Shown: in pieces, positions 1 through 12,419 of the stretch
How positions within the stretch are numbered: the stretch's first letter is position 1
Layout of the letters: the number at the start of each line of letters is the position of its first letter
NCBI GenBank assembly: GCA_032622095.1
Contig: CP136061.1
Span: 123,204,754 to 123,268,753, forward strand
Reading direction: 5' to 3'
Source: Siphonodentalium dalli
Lineage: Eukaryota; Mollusca; Scaphopoda; Gadilida; Siphonodentaliidae
Length of the DNA: 64,000 bases
Translations under genes and position numbers: made by a program
The notes under the pieces: generated by a model
The model's input: the letters and a program-made list of their open reading frames with translations, nothing else
Database searches by the model: none
Told to the model about the DNA's origin: nothing

Positions 1-698
1 TCGTATCTGTAGAAAGTATAGGCATGCACCTGATGGAAAAAGATTCAAAAATATTCTAACCAGGATAGCAAATTTCATATAAAATCAAACGAAAGATTCC
101 AAATCGCATCAAAGGACCTTATTTGAAGAAACTTTTACAAAGGTTTCTATGGGAAAGCGGTAATTTATATGGTATTAATGCTCTTAAAAACAAGATTCCA
201 AGTAGAAATCAAATATTATTTCCTGACCAATGACCATGGAACAGCCGTTTGGAAGATATATTCAAGATTATTTAAATATTTAACTCTGCTCGGTCATGGT
301 ACCTTTGCTATTGAGTTGAATCGGGCAATGTAATAATTTCTTACTATAAACAAACTTACTATTTTATCAAAACCCTTAACTACTTATCGCGTGGCATCGA
401 AACGTTAAATTTAAATATATTCCAGTTTACAATTGTTCAGAAATTAAGAGAAATCCGAGTATAAAATAAATTTATTTGACGTTTTATAATACTGAGGCCT
501 AAACAGATACACACTGTGTTGACAGAAATTTGTCATCACACAGGAAAATAATGATTTGTGTTCCGCTGCGAACTCCGCCGATTGGGGGATACAACATTTG
601 GTCACACATATAATCCTTAATTTCTAATTTATGATTATCAATACGAGTCATATGCCAACATCGTTGCGAACAGTCTGGAAAAAGTGTGTCTGACATTT
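1..698. other. Non-coding, AT-rich; nothing recognised
   Basis: No exon with splice sites, RNA gene or recognisable repeat was found. Short open frames are scattered and show no family motif. Confidence 0.5.
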
Positions 699-791
699 GC
701 AGAATGAGGTCCCCAGAGGGTGAAATTAATGACACTATTCGGCATGGTGGGCTTTCATCAGCAAATTAATGCTCGGGGAACCTCATTCTGC
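699..791. repeat. Short inverted-repeat element, family I copy 1
   Basis: It starts GCAGAATGAGGTCCCCAGAG and ends with a diverged complement (GGGGAACCTCATTCTGC). The interior is about 35 bases. A better-preserved copy lies 209 bases downstream. It is a small non-autonomous element; TTT lies on both sides but is too short to call a target duplication. Confidence 0.7.
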
Positions 792-999
792 TTTGGCCTC
801 AACTGCTATGGGGAAACCTAGGATCAGATTGAAGTTCCCCAGTCGAAGTTGGTGATGTTCAACCATTAGCCACCTCGATTATGCATTTTATCTTCTGCAA
901 ATTACATGTAGGAGATCTAGAAACTGAACAAAAGGGAAAAAGTAACTAAAAACAATGTTCATTTGAAAATATAGATACTTCCCAGAAAATAAGGCATAG

Positions 1000-1081
1000 G
1001 CAGAATGAGGTCCCCAGAGGGTGAATTTGGTGATGTGCGGGGTAGAATAACTAAATTCACCCTCTGGGGACCTCATTCTGC
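1000..1081. repeat. Short inverted-repeat element, family I copy 2
   Basis: About 30-base arms starting GCAGAATGAGGTCCCCAGAG are almost perfect complements around a 20-base loop. At 82 bases this is close to a pure hairpin. No target duplication is evident. Confidence 0.75.
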
Positions 1082-2406
1082 AAATGTTAGACACACTATA
1101 TCTGAGCTTGTCTATTTGGTGGTGTCAAACAAAAAACATCACAGGAAGTGTAATATATTCAATAGCAGTTTTTTGGAATGTTTAATAGTCAATATTTGTA
1201 TTAATATTTACAAATCCATACTTGTGCCAAATGACAATATTAAAAGAGTACACGTAACATGCAGAAATCAACCTTTCTCACTTGAAATTGTGTCAGAAAT
1301 TTGCTACTTTGGTGTAAATGGCAACTGTTAATATGTTACAAGTACATTTTATTGTAAAAGAAATTGGGTAATTTAAGGTTACAGATATACTGTTAGATTT
1401 ATTAACTCTATAAATCTGCATAAATACCTACTGAATAGCTTCTACAAGTCAATTTTAGTACAAAGGCTTCGAAAAAATGTGAATTCAAGGACTAAGAAGC
1501 AAGAAAATTTTGATTTTATAGTAAACCATGCAAGGAGTGAACAAAATATATTACGATTATACGAAGGAATGTTACCTTTACTCAAATATGATATATGGGA
1601 CAGCCAGTCAAGTGTGGCTTCATTTATGTTATCTACAATGACTGGAATCCTTGTATAAGGCAACAATCATGAACAATTGCTGAAAAGTTCCATTTCAAAC
1701 TATTCTTTGCAGTTAGCAAACCAAGGAAGATATTAAAAGCTAAAATAAATCAGTGCATTTAATTCCTCGATATTAACCATTTCTTTACTAAATACTCACT
1801 GATGAGTAGTATTGGATGTGAGAAGATATTGGATGATAACACTTTGAAAAACTCTCTCCATACTATGATGAACTTCTGATCAAGCTGGTTGATAACTTGA
1901 TGGTGACTTTTGGTTGTGCATGCTGTTAAAAATGTCAACAGTCGAATAGCTAATTTAATTTTTACAAAAACATAAATTTCTGGGTGGTGTGCAATCATCT
2001 TAGATCGTATATTTGAGTGCAAATAACATTTTTAGACTTACGCACCCATTTACTGATGGATAATACTAACAGCAAAGCAGATGTGAAGTGGTATATTTCA
2101 GCATGGTGACAAGATGGTTGCCTGAATACTAAATATTAAGTTGCAATTAACAGTCTTAAGTTGGTAATGCACATATACTTTTATCAGTTATCAAATGAGT
2201 ATAAATCATTCAGAGGTCATACAACACATCATCTTTTGAAACAACATCAGCAGCAAGAAAGATTATATGGCATACACTTATACTGGTCTCTATTAGCGAA
2301 CAGGTTACTATATACTGCAGCATCATACAAAGCCATTTGAGAAGTCACAGCACAAACTCCAGATGTAAAGTATGGTTAAGTACCACTATCAAAAGGGGTC
2401 AGGATA
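1082..2406. other. Non-coding stretch; degraded TTAA element end near 1774
   Basis: No gene seen. Around 1774-1800 a TTAACCATTTCTTTACTAAA motif resembles the family D inverted-repeat end found intact at 35698-35943, so an old copy may be present. The rest is unassigned. Confidence 0.4.
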
Positions 2407-2616
2407 CAGTAATGCCCTAATTAATCGACTCCATAACCACAGCAGAATTATGGGTAATTTTTCAGGATTTAGTCGGAAATATGGCTTGTTGCCATTCATC
2501 GGAATGCTCCCGAGAGCTTTCCGATGAATGGTAACAAGCCATATTTCCGACTAAATCCTGAAAAATTACCCATAATTCTGCTGTGGTTATGGAGTCGATT
2601 AATTAGGGCATTACTG
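2407..2616. mobile_element. Palindromic element, family A copy 1 (TA target)
   Basis: About 100-base arms meet almost without a spacer. The ends are CAGTAATGCCCTAATTAATC and its complement, flanked by TA on both sides (2405-2406, 2617-2618). TA duplication and a CAGT start suggest a Tc1/mariner/pogo-derived foldback element. Further copies are at 11521, 30569 and, shortened, 7964. Confidence 0.8.
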
Positions 2617-3799
2617 TATGTCCATGGAATTTCACTGTTTTACGGCTCAAAAATTATTTTATGCCGACTGTTACGTATGCTGGCATTTCTGCAAGCTGTA
2701 CATTTTCATGGAATAAAATCACTGGTGTTGCAATGAAAATCAAGAGCAAGTCAAAACAGACATACACATCCGGAATTTGTGCCACTAAACAGCATAAAAG
2801 TTACATATCAAAGTTGGTAAATTTGGAATGTAAACAAGTGAAATAATAAACTATGAATTTCCTAACACTATACTGTTAATGTACATACCATCAGGAAAGA
2901 TGGCCTCATATTTAAAATCTTCCCATTAATGCAAACATGAAATTTGAACTACAAGAATATGCACATGTCAGAAAATTGTCCAACAATGACAGGATTCTGG
3001 AATCTCAATTAAAATTTTCTTGTGGCAACATTAAGCGACCACTTTGTGGAATCCAAACAGAAAGTGATCAAACAAAACTTTTTTTATAATTAAAAACCCA
3101 CTTACAGTTGACATTAATACATATGGAAATAAACCAACTTCGAATCTGGAAGCCTCTTTCTTTCTGTTTTTTCAGGGTTAAACAATTGCTACAGAATGAA
3201 TTTCTGATTAAAATGATTAAATAATTTATCTATACATGTTTTCAGTGAAAGCTCTAAATATGCTGAGTTGCTGGGGTAGGACTTTCAGCCAGATGAATGA
3301 ATTTAATGAACCTTTTTTATATTTCTTATAGACCAAGGAAATAAATGTACCAAATTTTTCATTGTTGAAATTCGTTCATTATCCATTGATCAACGGGAAG
3401 AGTGGCTGTTTTAATCATCAGCTCATATATAGAAGCAGCTTATTGCCACAGGAATGTAATTGTAGTCCAATGGAAATCTTAGAAGTTTATTCAGTAACTG
3501 CCACACGAATTAATTTGTACTCCAATATAAATATAGTACGTTCATGGTAGGCAGAAAAAGCCGAGCGTTCACACATTTGACCGAAAGTGGATGAGATTTG
3601 CTGCATAGCTTCAGTGACATTGATGTTAAAATGATGGAAATTATTCAATCAGATCCACTCAACATCAAGCAAATCAACTTTATTCCCCCTCCAGTGGTTC
3701 CACCCATTCCATCCACTAGAACCTCCTTCCATAAATATGGGAAATTACATTTATGAACCCTGTGCCATCTGAATATTTGCAATGAATTTATACCCTTAA
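2617..3799. other. Non-coding stretch; nothing recognised
   Basis: Open frames here are short and partly shadow the adjoining palindrome. No splice-supported exon or repeat family was identified. Confidence 0.4.
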
Positions 3800-4040
3800 G
3801 CCTTTCTATACTAAATACTAATTGACGAATAATTCCCATAGGAAATATTCAGAAAATAATTTAAACAAACAACCATAGGTTGTTTGTTGTATTTTGTTGT
3901 ATGTTGGCTGATAAATAGGACTCCTTCTGCACTTTTATTATCCTCTTAAGTTTTCGTGGAAACCCCTTCAGATGAACAAGAGAAATTTCCAATGTATTTG
4001 TTTATAACTGAGTGAGAGAATCCATTTAGTATAGAAAGGA
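3800..4040. mobile_element. TTAA inverted-repeat element, family D
   Basis: Flanked by TTAA at 3796-3799 and 4041-4044. The ends are CCTTTCTATACTAAAT and ATTTAGTATAGAAAGG. The interior has a hairpin around AACAACCATAGGTTGTT. Related copies are at 11158, 35698 and 42633. TTAA plus a CCCTTT-type end is the piggyBac superfamily signature; no transposase is present. Confidence 0.7.
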
Positions 4041-6287
4041 TTAAACATATAACTCATCATAGATGACTCAACCTGTTATATAAAATCTTTCAATATTCCA
4101 CTAAGAAAAGGATGGAATTGAGGAATTTTAGATATTCAGTTGAGACAAAGATACAAATAGCACCTTTTTAGTAACAACATCGAATAAAAGAGTTTCCACT
4201 TTCATAAAATTGAGAACCAACTTGTCTACTAGAAGTTGCTTGAACGGTCCGAATTTTAAAGAACATATTTAATTACAATCAATGCACATCCAAATAGAAA
4301 GTTCAAGCAGCCTACAATACATTGTCTCTACTATCATTAAACAGGTTCTTTTACACTAAGACCAAGAGGCTCAAGGTCTGTACAATTTTTAACAGCTGTT
4401 TATCAAATTTGATTTCAATTTCCGCTATTTAAGTAAACTTTGAAAGAAATGAATTACAAAACGGGACTTTCATAGTTTCAAAGTGGTCCGAATAAATTTC
4501 TTAAGATTACTGGACCCTACAGCATATAATTTAATATATCTAATCGTGAGTACCATAACCTATAACTTCTATAATGATAATTTAATTAGAGAATACTCAT
4601 AAGCAACTAGTATGAAATTCGAAGCATGCATGCACATGCCTGGAATACCTGTCTAACTTACAGCCTAAATGACCAGAGAAAGAGTGCCAGATTATCATAG
4701 AGAGCCATTTATGGAGATTTGACATGAATAAATACTAAAACAATACAACTTGTGCAACTAAAGTACAAATGGGTTCACATTAAATTAAAATGGTATAAAA
4801 TCCTACCAGTCAGTCAGCAATAACAATGATCCCCCAATGGTAACAGTGACCAAAACATACAAACTTCATATTTCATAAAAGCTAAAGCTGACGTCATTAC
4901 AATCTGTTAAAGATAGTGAATCTCTTCCAAGTTTCTCTATTGATTCATGGCATGAAATATTTCTCATTGGAGCTCCCAAATTATGTCAACAAAAATTTGG
5001 AAGGATTTAAAAGATAGGTTAACAAATACACAAAATATGGATATACTGGCTTCATATGCTCCACATACTTTCCATGGCCAGCAGTTTGAAATTTTTTGCA
5101 CAAAAGTGAAACAAACGCTCTTTATTTTGTACCACATCAGGAATAGACTAAAACCGAATGCTATTTTCTGTTGCATGCCGTGCAAATGACTGTTTTTGTG
5201 TGGGATCCAAACATTGTGTTGTATTTTTTATGACTTCAAAGTGTATTTCTGGAACATATAATGCTCGTAGAAACGTAGTTCAAAAGCGAATATTATTAGA
5301 TGTATTTATCAGCTAGAATAGGAGCTTCTTTCATAGGAAAGACTTCTGTGTTCCTAATTGTTTTCCACGAACTGGAAAGGAAGAAATGTAACAATTTTGG
5401 AATACCTGTGATGTGTGTATACCTGTATACACCAAATATAATAAACATGTGGTCAATAATAGTTCAATAGATTTTTGTTGTTGGAAATGTTGCCAGGAAG
5501 AGATGGAGCATCTTTAACGTTGCTTACATAACAGTCCAAAATCATTGATTCAAGACCCACCTCAAAACATATCTTCATGCAAAGATTTCAAACTAAAACA
5601 CGAAAAGCTGACATTCATCATTCCGATGGAACATGTAGTCCAAAATTCAAAGAGAAATTGGTCTACATGTGGATGTTTCAAAAATGTTGCAATCTCATTT
5701 GAAGTCAGCTCTAGCTTTCTTGTTTCTTTCAATGTAAGCAATATTATCTGAATTAGTTCACAAGCAGACCCATGCACTTCACTTGGAGAAAAATAAACCA
5801 ACAAGAAAGCACCACCGAGAAAATTTCAGATACAGAGGTAACAGATAATTGGCTTCATCAGTCAAATCGCAGTTTATATTCACTTTGAATGACCTCAAGC
5901 TAATTGTACAGTAAACTAACATTCACTTTCTACAGAGAGAAGTTGGAATTGCACAGGCACCTTGCTAACAATTTTCATATATAAATCAGTGTCAGACAAG
6001 TTCTCTTGAGCATCATCAAAGACATTTATTTTTAGTTTGTCTCAGAAAATATTGAGATGAGGTGTTAGACTATAGTTCTGGAGCAGGCCACAAATGAACA
6101 ATTCTCCATCAAATAACCGTCAGAACAACAAACAGAAAGCGATTTTCGACAAAGAAGCACACTGTCAGACTTTCTGCACCGAAAATAAGCGGTCACGAAA
6201 TGTGAAGTGCATGGAATCAAACTTCGCAACTTTGCTTGTCAGCCAAAATTGTAAGAGGTTACATATAAATTAACCAGATCACAAGTT
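4041..6287. other. 3' flank and 3'UTR side of the RhoA gene
   Basis: The 3'UTR of the minus-strand RhoA gene should begin here. The nearest AATAAA on that strand is at 6025-6030, about 260 bases past the stop, and is a candidate poly(A) signal. No other gene or repeat was recognised down to 4041. Confidence 0.35.
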
Positions 6288-6713
6288 TTATAACAATCGA
6301 CATCGTATTTTTGCCTTCCTTTTTCTAACTTGCAAAGCTGCACGTGTAGCCGTTTCAAACACCTCCCTGACACCTTCCTTGGTCTTTGCTGAGCATTCTA
6401 GGTAGGCGAAGGCACCAATTCTGTCAGCCATCTCCCGTGCGCTCTCCGACTTGACGGGTTCTTGTTTCATCTTTGATAATTCGCGCATTGTGTTTTGATC
6501 ATTTCGGAGATCCTTCTTATTTCCAACTAAAATAATTGGAACATTAGGACAGAAATGTTTTACTTCTGGAGTCCATTTTTCAGGGATATTTTCTAAACTA
6601 TCCGGACTATCGATTGAGAAGCACATGAGAATTACATCTGTGTCTGGGTATGACAGTGGTCGGAGTCTGTCATAATCTTCTTGACCAGCGGTATCCCATA
6701 ATGCCAATTCCAC
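6288..6713 (-). CDS. RhoA: RhoA-like GTPase, second (last) coding exon, residues 53-193
   Basis: This exon encodes residues 53-193 of a Rho-family GTPase that switches actin and ROCK/formin signalling at the plasma membrane. The acceptor is a pyrimidine-rich tract ending TTTTTACAG at 6714; the first codon is GTG (Val53), joining in phase 0 to the exon at 15047-15202. Visible motifs are DTAGQ (59-63, with Gln63), GNKKD (116-120), the Rho insert helix (about 122-136) and CSAK (159-162). The C-terminus has a basic run (RKRKAKIR) and a CRLL prenylation box, whose final Leu predicts geranylgeranylation. Human RhoA ends in CLVL and has the PKA-site Ser188; here residue 188 is Ile. The joined protein is 193 residues, the family length, with no disruption. 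Confidence 0.95.
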   Translation of the reverse strand: MELALWDTAGQEDYDRLRPLSYPDTDVILMCFSIDSPDSLENIPEKWTPEVKHFCPNVPIILVGNKKDLRNDQNTMRELSKMKQEPVKSESAREMADRIGAFAYLECSAKTKEGVREVFETATRAALQVRKRKAKIRCRLL

Positions 6714-6916
6714 CTGTAAAAAGAAAGCAGCTTCTGAAATCTCTGATAACTTCTAAAATTTCATATTCAAATGTAATGAAGATACGGTAGCTTCAATGTC
6801 TGATGAATCATTCATGAATAATTGAATCAATTAAATATCAATTGCAATCGTGTGATTCGTGTTGGTTCATAAATATATCTTCAGAAAAGCAAAGGACACA
6901 TTTATTATATATATAA

Positions 6917-7309
6917 CCCTTTACCCAACAGAAGGGCCCTGTGCCAATGCATTCTCTTATATATGCGAGTCGACCATAGGTCGCCTCGCATATATAAGAG
7001 AATGCATTGGCTAAAACACATTAAAAATTATAAAATTGTTAAAGAATGTAAGAAAAAATTGTAAAAAGTGTTAAAAAAAGATTTTGTTTAGGCCAATGCA
7101 TTCTCTTATATATGCGAGGCGACCTATGGTCGACTCGCATATATAAGAGAATGCATTGGCACAGGGCATAACTGTAACTATCACAATGTGGTCAATGAGC
7201 CGGTTCCAATGATATCCATATATGTATGGTTCTATTGAGACAGACCGAAGATATTTTAGGCTGTTGAAGCTTTATTTGGCCGGTTTTGGCCTGTTTGTTG
7301 GGTAAAGGG
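6917..7309. mobile_element. TTAA double-hairpin element, family B copy 1
   Basis: The ends are CCCTTTACCCAACA and its complement; TTAA is on the right (7310-7313) and ATAA, a one-base variant, on the left. Inside are two near-perfect hairpins, 6943-7011 and 7092-7160, each with GCCAATGCATTCTCTTATAT arms and opposite GTCGACC/GGTCGCC centres. It lies in the RhoA intron. The same layout recurs at 33661-34114. Confidence 0.8.
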
Positions 7310-7963
7310 TTAAAGGACAAAACTTTTTTAATTAATTAATTTTAAAGATAGACTTTTTTTCTTCACCCTTATTAAGCCAAAACACCTAAACTACCATCTG
7401 AATATTCACTTATAAATTATTCTTTCATTAGACATTGAAGTATACATATTGTAGATATAATGTACCACATCTTGTTAACAGGCCTTTATATTCCCACAAC
7501 TTCAAGTTAACGCTGTGTCAATAATTTGGAAATGTGCCCGAAATAGACATGATAATGCACTTTCTGTCATTGCATAGCCAAGTTTATATATTACTGAGAA
7601 ACACTTCAATAATACCACATTTATATCAATGGAATATTATCTTGGAATCAATCATTCTCGGCAATTGATTGTCAGGATTTCAAATTCTTTGGTTCAAATT
7701 TTAAAATGTTATGCCACATGGACAAATCATGGTTCACCCTGATGAGCTCAAATTAGACCAATCTAATGACCTGCTTATTAAAATAAAGATTGTCAAAGAC
7801 AACAAGTATCATATTTTTTCTTTTACAAGCTGCCATTTTTGTATGCATCAGAACCGGCAGGATGACAACTTAAAATGGTGTTTTTCAAAATGACAACAAC
7901 AAAACAATTTATACTCAACTATACTTATCATGTAGATCACAATTGCAATGTGCGTACAATATA

Positions 7964-8097
7964 TAGTAATGCCCTAAATAATCGACTCCTTAACCACAGC
8001 AGAATTATGGGTAACTTTTCTGGATTTAGTCGGAAATATGGCTTGTTGAAATTCATCTGAGTGAGAGCTTTCCAATTAATGGCAACAAGCCATACTG
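7964..8097. mobile_element. Family A palindrome, internally deleted copy
   Basis: The left arm matches the family A palindrome, beginning AGTAATGCCCTAAATAATCG. After the centre the right arm stops at ACAAGCCATA and jumps to the terminal CTG followed by TA, so about 80 bases of the right arm are lost. Confidence 0.65.
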
Positions 8098-8099
8098 TA

Positions 8100-9640
8100 C
8101 ATTACTGTGGGAAATGTGTTGCCTTTGGAACAATGATCTCAACTACATGGCAGTGAAATGCTGATAATCAAACAATGTTAGTTCAAAACAACATGCAGTT
8201 TTAATTAGAACTCACAAAACAAAATTAACAAAATTTTCAATATGTTAATATTTTTAATGGGACTGAAAGTGATGTCTCAATATGAACAGGGATGCTCTTA
8301 AAGACAAACAGGTTCAGTCAATGTCATATGGCATAAAGCCAACTTGGTCAAACAATCCATGCAAGTGTATCAACATCAATTATAACCTACATGTACATTG
8401 TACCAGATATATATTTTATAATATTGATAATCTGGTGAAGCAGTTTTTATCAGAACCCCATTCCAACAATTGGGTTATAATCAAACACTAGATTACAGAT
8501 ATCTGAGAGATCTGATTATGATACAATACATAGACAACCCCCAAACAAAACTCATTATTGAAACTTGACATGAAATAGTCTTCATTTTGTTGTGGAAGTT
8601 TGGAAATAATATCCAATCAGTTAAAAAGTAATATAATATAACAGTCTGTACCACCCGAAAAGTTTAACAACTCAATTATTCAGTTCTTTCCACTAAAGAA
8701 TGGAAAAATATTTGAAATATTAAAACAACAAAAAACAAAGAATGAAAAACTGAAATTTGTATTCAACTACATGAAAAAGAAAGATAAATCCAGAATATTG
8801 CGAGTAATCCACACCTCTATAACAGTAATGAAATGAAATCTTTTAGTATGGGTTATTTATAAGGACACAAACAAGTTTGTAGCAGACAGCTATTCTGCCT
8901 GAGAGGGAGAATTCATTTAGTATAGAAAGGGTTAATATGATCAACACATATTCATTCTTTGATAAGGAATCAATATACATGTACATGTACCCTAAGAAAA
9001 CTTACTATAAGACACTATAGTACATTCCGGTGAATTACAATTACATAATTGACAAATTCTATTGAGGAAGAAAATCTTTTTAAAAAGTCTTAGGTTCGTA
9101 GCAATATTCTGTTTCAATAAATTTCATCGTAACATTATTGTCATCGGATTTTTTCCAAATAATTTTTGTAATCATTTTTTTGGGAATTATCAATACAGTG
9201 AGCACTAAGCACTAGAGGAATTTATGTATATTGTGAGTAATTGACAGCAAATCAGCTTATTCTTGCAACCTTCTGAAGCTATGTACATGTACCGGTATGT
9301 GTATGATGTCAAATCCACAGGTATTTATAGTATGTGAGTTAGATTCCTTCAAACTGTCAATACATGCCCATACAATAACGTTTGAAACACACCAAGACAA
9401 CTACAATACCCATTACCAAGTACGGTTCAATTTGTGATATCAGCCCTTGAAAATTATTTTGCCATGAGCATGTCAAATATAATGACATTTTTTAAGCATG
9501 TTGTTATCAGCAATGTTCAATACAGTTCCATGTGTTCAGAGATACATGTAATATGTTACACTTCGAGCAATCTTTTACTGTCATTTATACAAGTATCAAT
9601 GAACTACATCCAGCCCATGTTACATGATTTAGTATCAAAA
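8100..9640. other. RhoA intron sequence, mostly unassigned
   Basis: Intronic DNA without a recognised gene. At 8885-8936 the motif ATTTAGTATAGAAAGGGTTAA is the right end of a family D element, apparently solo. Confidence 0.4.
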
Positions 9641-9649
9641 TTCTGCCTG

Positions 9650-10735
9650 GGTTGTAACGATACACCCCTGCTATGATACGATACATACATGTATCACAAT
9701 TTTTGCTCACGATAAGATATTTGTATCACTATTCACTATAGATTTTTAACCCACAATGATGAATGGTAGCCTGGTATACAGGTAATATTAAATCCATTTC
9801 TCTTTTCTGATAGCATCCACCATTCCATGCCTAAGTTTATATAGTCACATTGTGACAATGAATCAATTTAGTTTGTCCTTTGTAGAGGTGCCACGATTAA
9901 TCGATGAACCGTTGATAAAGCCGATAATCGATTACCATTTCAGTAGTCGATTAATCTGTGTCATTTTGGACGTCTGAAAATGACGGGTATTATTGAATAC
10001 CGTGTTTGTTTCACAGTTTAATCTACAACCAAGAGTCTAACAATATATGATCGTGTATTAACGAGATTCCGACAATATAACTACCAATATGTTGCAATCA
10101 GTCGGCAATTCATTTGATGATACGACATTGTTACTCTTCGGGTCGTTGTATATTCTACAAATTGGCGACACTGCAGCTTTACTTATGGCAACGTCATTGT
10201 ATATTTCTACAAGAAAGGGGGAACTACGTCTTCATTCTAATGAACTGACAAATATTTTAACCATGACATCGGTGAGAGAGGACTGTGCTGGTATTGAATA
10301 CATTGTTCTCTTTAGTCATTACCAGTGGTTTATGATCCACTTTATTAACGTAACAATTACATCAGCCGATGCCTGAAACAACCAGCTACAACAGTTAAGC
10401 ATCACCTGGCCAATAGGCCTTATTACGGAATACTTCCACTGATGTTATTAATATTAGGTATGATAATGATTAAATCTATTATAGTCGATTATTGACAACA
10501 GATTATCGATTATTAAAATTATTAATCGTGGCACCTCTAATCCTTAATTGGACTCTTTGAATGTTACCACTCACAGCCACTAAGGAACTGTACATGTAGT
10601 CAACAAAATATATCAAAATGTCAGAATAAGTGCATCGCAATAGATCTGTCAAAAAGTATCACAATACAATTCTTCAGAAAGAAACGCAATACATGTGCGA
10701 TACACATATATCGCAAATTTTCATTACACCCCTAA
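9650..10735. mobile_element. Possible degraded hAT-like element (outer)
   Basis: The left end GGGTTGTAACGATACA and the complement of the right end, TAGGGGTGTAATGAAAA, resemble hAT-type termini, and both sides are rich in CGATAC/GTATCG motifs. The element at 9883-10539 would be nested inside. No transposase frame was found and boundaries are approximate. Confidence 0.4.
9883..10539. mobile_element. hAT-like non-autonomous element
   Basis: The termini are TAGAGGTGCCACGATTAAT and its exact complement, a typical hAT-style end. The subterminal regions repeat CGATTA/TAATCG. Flanking octamers GTCCTTTG and ATCCTTAA share five positions, consistent with a worn 8-bp duplication. A 95-codon open frame inside shows no transposase motif. 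Confidence 0.7.
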
Positions 10736-11157
10736 TTTTTGCATGGTTGTTAAATGGTCGATAAATCAGATCATTGGCATAGAGAAATATAAATCAAATC
10801 GAGATTACATGATTTCTTTTCGTATCCCAAAATCCATAATCCTGGTTCTAAAACTATGATCCACTAATTTAATCAACCCCAAACATGTTTATTGGGTGAT
10901 CTGAATTACAATTTACATAGATACCCTTCGACCCCTCAAGCCACCCAGCATACCATATTTGAAACCCTAGCCACTTCACCTGGATGTCTGACAGCAAGAA
11001 ATGGAATACATGACATTCTAAGCAATTCAACTGGTACCGTTAAAGATATTTATAAATGTACAGCAAAGCAGTTTATGATACTATGCAAAAATACTTTTTG
11101 TTATGCTTGTGGTGTTTTTAACAGGAGAGTGCACCTAAATATCCAGCCATTATTTAA

Positions 11158-11420
11158 AACCCTTCTATACTAAAGCATCATTGATGAGTACTTAACCCAT
11201 AGGAAATGTTCAGATAATAAAATCAACAAACAACCTAAATGTTGAACTTATTATCTAAACATTTCCCTCAATAAATAGAACTCTTTCTGTACTTTTATTT
11301 ACATGTATCTGTCGTCTGCTTATATTACCTGTAAATCCCTGCAAATCAATAATAGACCATTCCAATGTTCACTTTTTAACCTACTGGGAGAATCCATGCC
11401 TGTGTATTAAGTGCTTGTGG
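11158..11420. mobile_element. TTAA inverted-repeat element, family D (worn)
   Basis: The left end follows TTAA and reads AACCCTTCTATACTAAAG. The central hairpin arms GAAATGTTCAGATAATAA and TTATTATCTAAACATTTC match the family D centre. The right end is worn near GGGAGAATCCAT, so the right boundary is approximate. Confidence 0.6.
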
Positions 11421-11520
11421 TTAACTCAACTTTTGTTGAATATTCTTTGTCAAGTACGAAGGTTTCAACATGAACGGCTAGATTAAAGTACAGTCTCCCT
11501 TAAAGCATCTAAAGTACATA

Positions 11521-11733
11521 CAGTAATGCCCTAAATAATGGACTCCTTAACCACAGCAGAATTATGGGTAATTTTTCAGGATTTACTTGGAAATATGGCT
11601 TGTTGCCATTCATTGGAAAGCTCTCAGTGAGAGATTTCCAATGAATGGCAACAAGCTATGTTTCCGACTAAATCCTGAAAAATTACCCATAATTCTGCTG
11701 TGGTTAAAGAGTCGATTATTTATGGCATTACTG
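11521..11733. mobile_element. Palindromic element, family A copy 3 (TA target)
   Basis: Arms of about 105 bases begin CAGTAATGCCCTAAATAATG and mirror at the right end. TA flanks both sides (11519-11520, 11734-11735). Arms differ from each other at only a few bases. Confidence 0.8.
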
Positions 11734-12419
11734 TATACTCTGCTGAGTATGTATCATCTTAATCGCAATCTAACTCCTGCATCCAAGGCACTGATTATAT
11801 AAAACTGATGCTATGGGTAATGTTGTAAGTGCACAGGTAAGTGTACAGTGGCTACTATGCTAAACATGCATGCCACCATCAAATCAACAAGAAAACAAAG
11901 TGTCAACGTGCTAAGATCTGTAGGAGACTCACCATTACACTTAAGCCAAAATTCACTTCTATCTTGATGAAAGTTTTTCCCCAAAATATTCACACGGAAA
12001 TAAAGAAGATATGGGTGTGTGACTAAAGCAACTAAATAAATGTTTTTGGAGTTCATCGAAGACTATCACAGAAAAACAATATTCAAGATGTGATAAATAA
12101 CTCAGTGAATTGGAAAAAATAAAGGAGTTTGCAAGTTCCTAACATTGTATGGTATACAAGAACAACAATAGCAGAACAAAAATAACAGAAAACATAAAGA
12201 AAAGGAAATTTGGGAGTTTGTCCTCAATGATTATGTGAGTTGACAAACCGAGGAATGAAAATGAAATTTTTTCAAAACAACAATTTATGAACCCAATCTT
12301 CTTAATCCTCAAATACCTTTGTTGACACAGTGATAGTTCTCAGGTTGAGACAGAAAAATTTTGTGATCTAAAAGATATTTGACAATGAAAGACTTATTGA
12401 TGAATGAGATTTGAGGATA

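Noticed and set aside
9434-9676. 80-residue frame in the RhoA intron
   Set aside because: No domain, splice or codon evidence.
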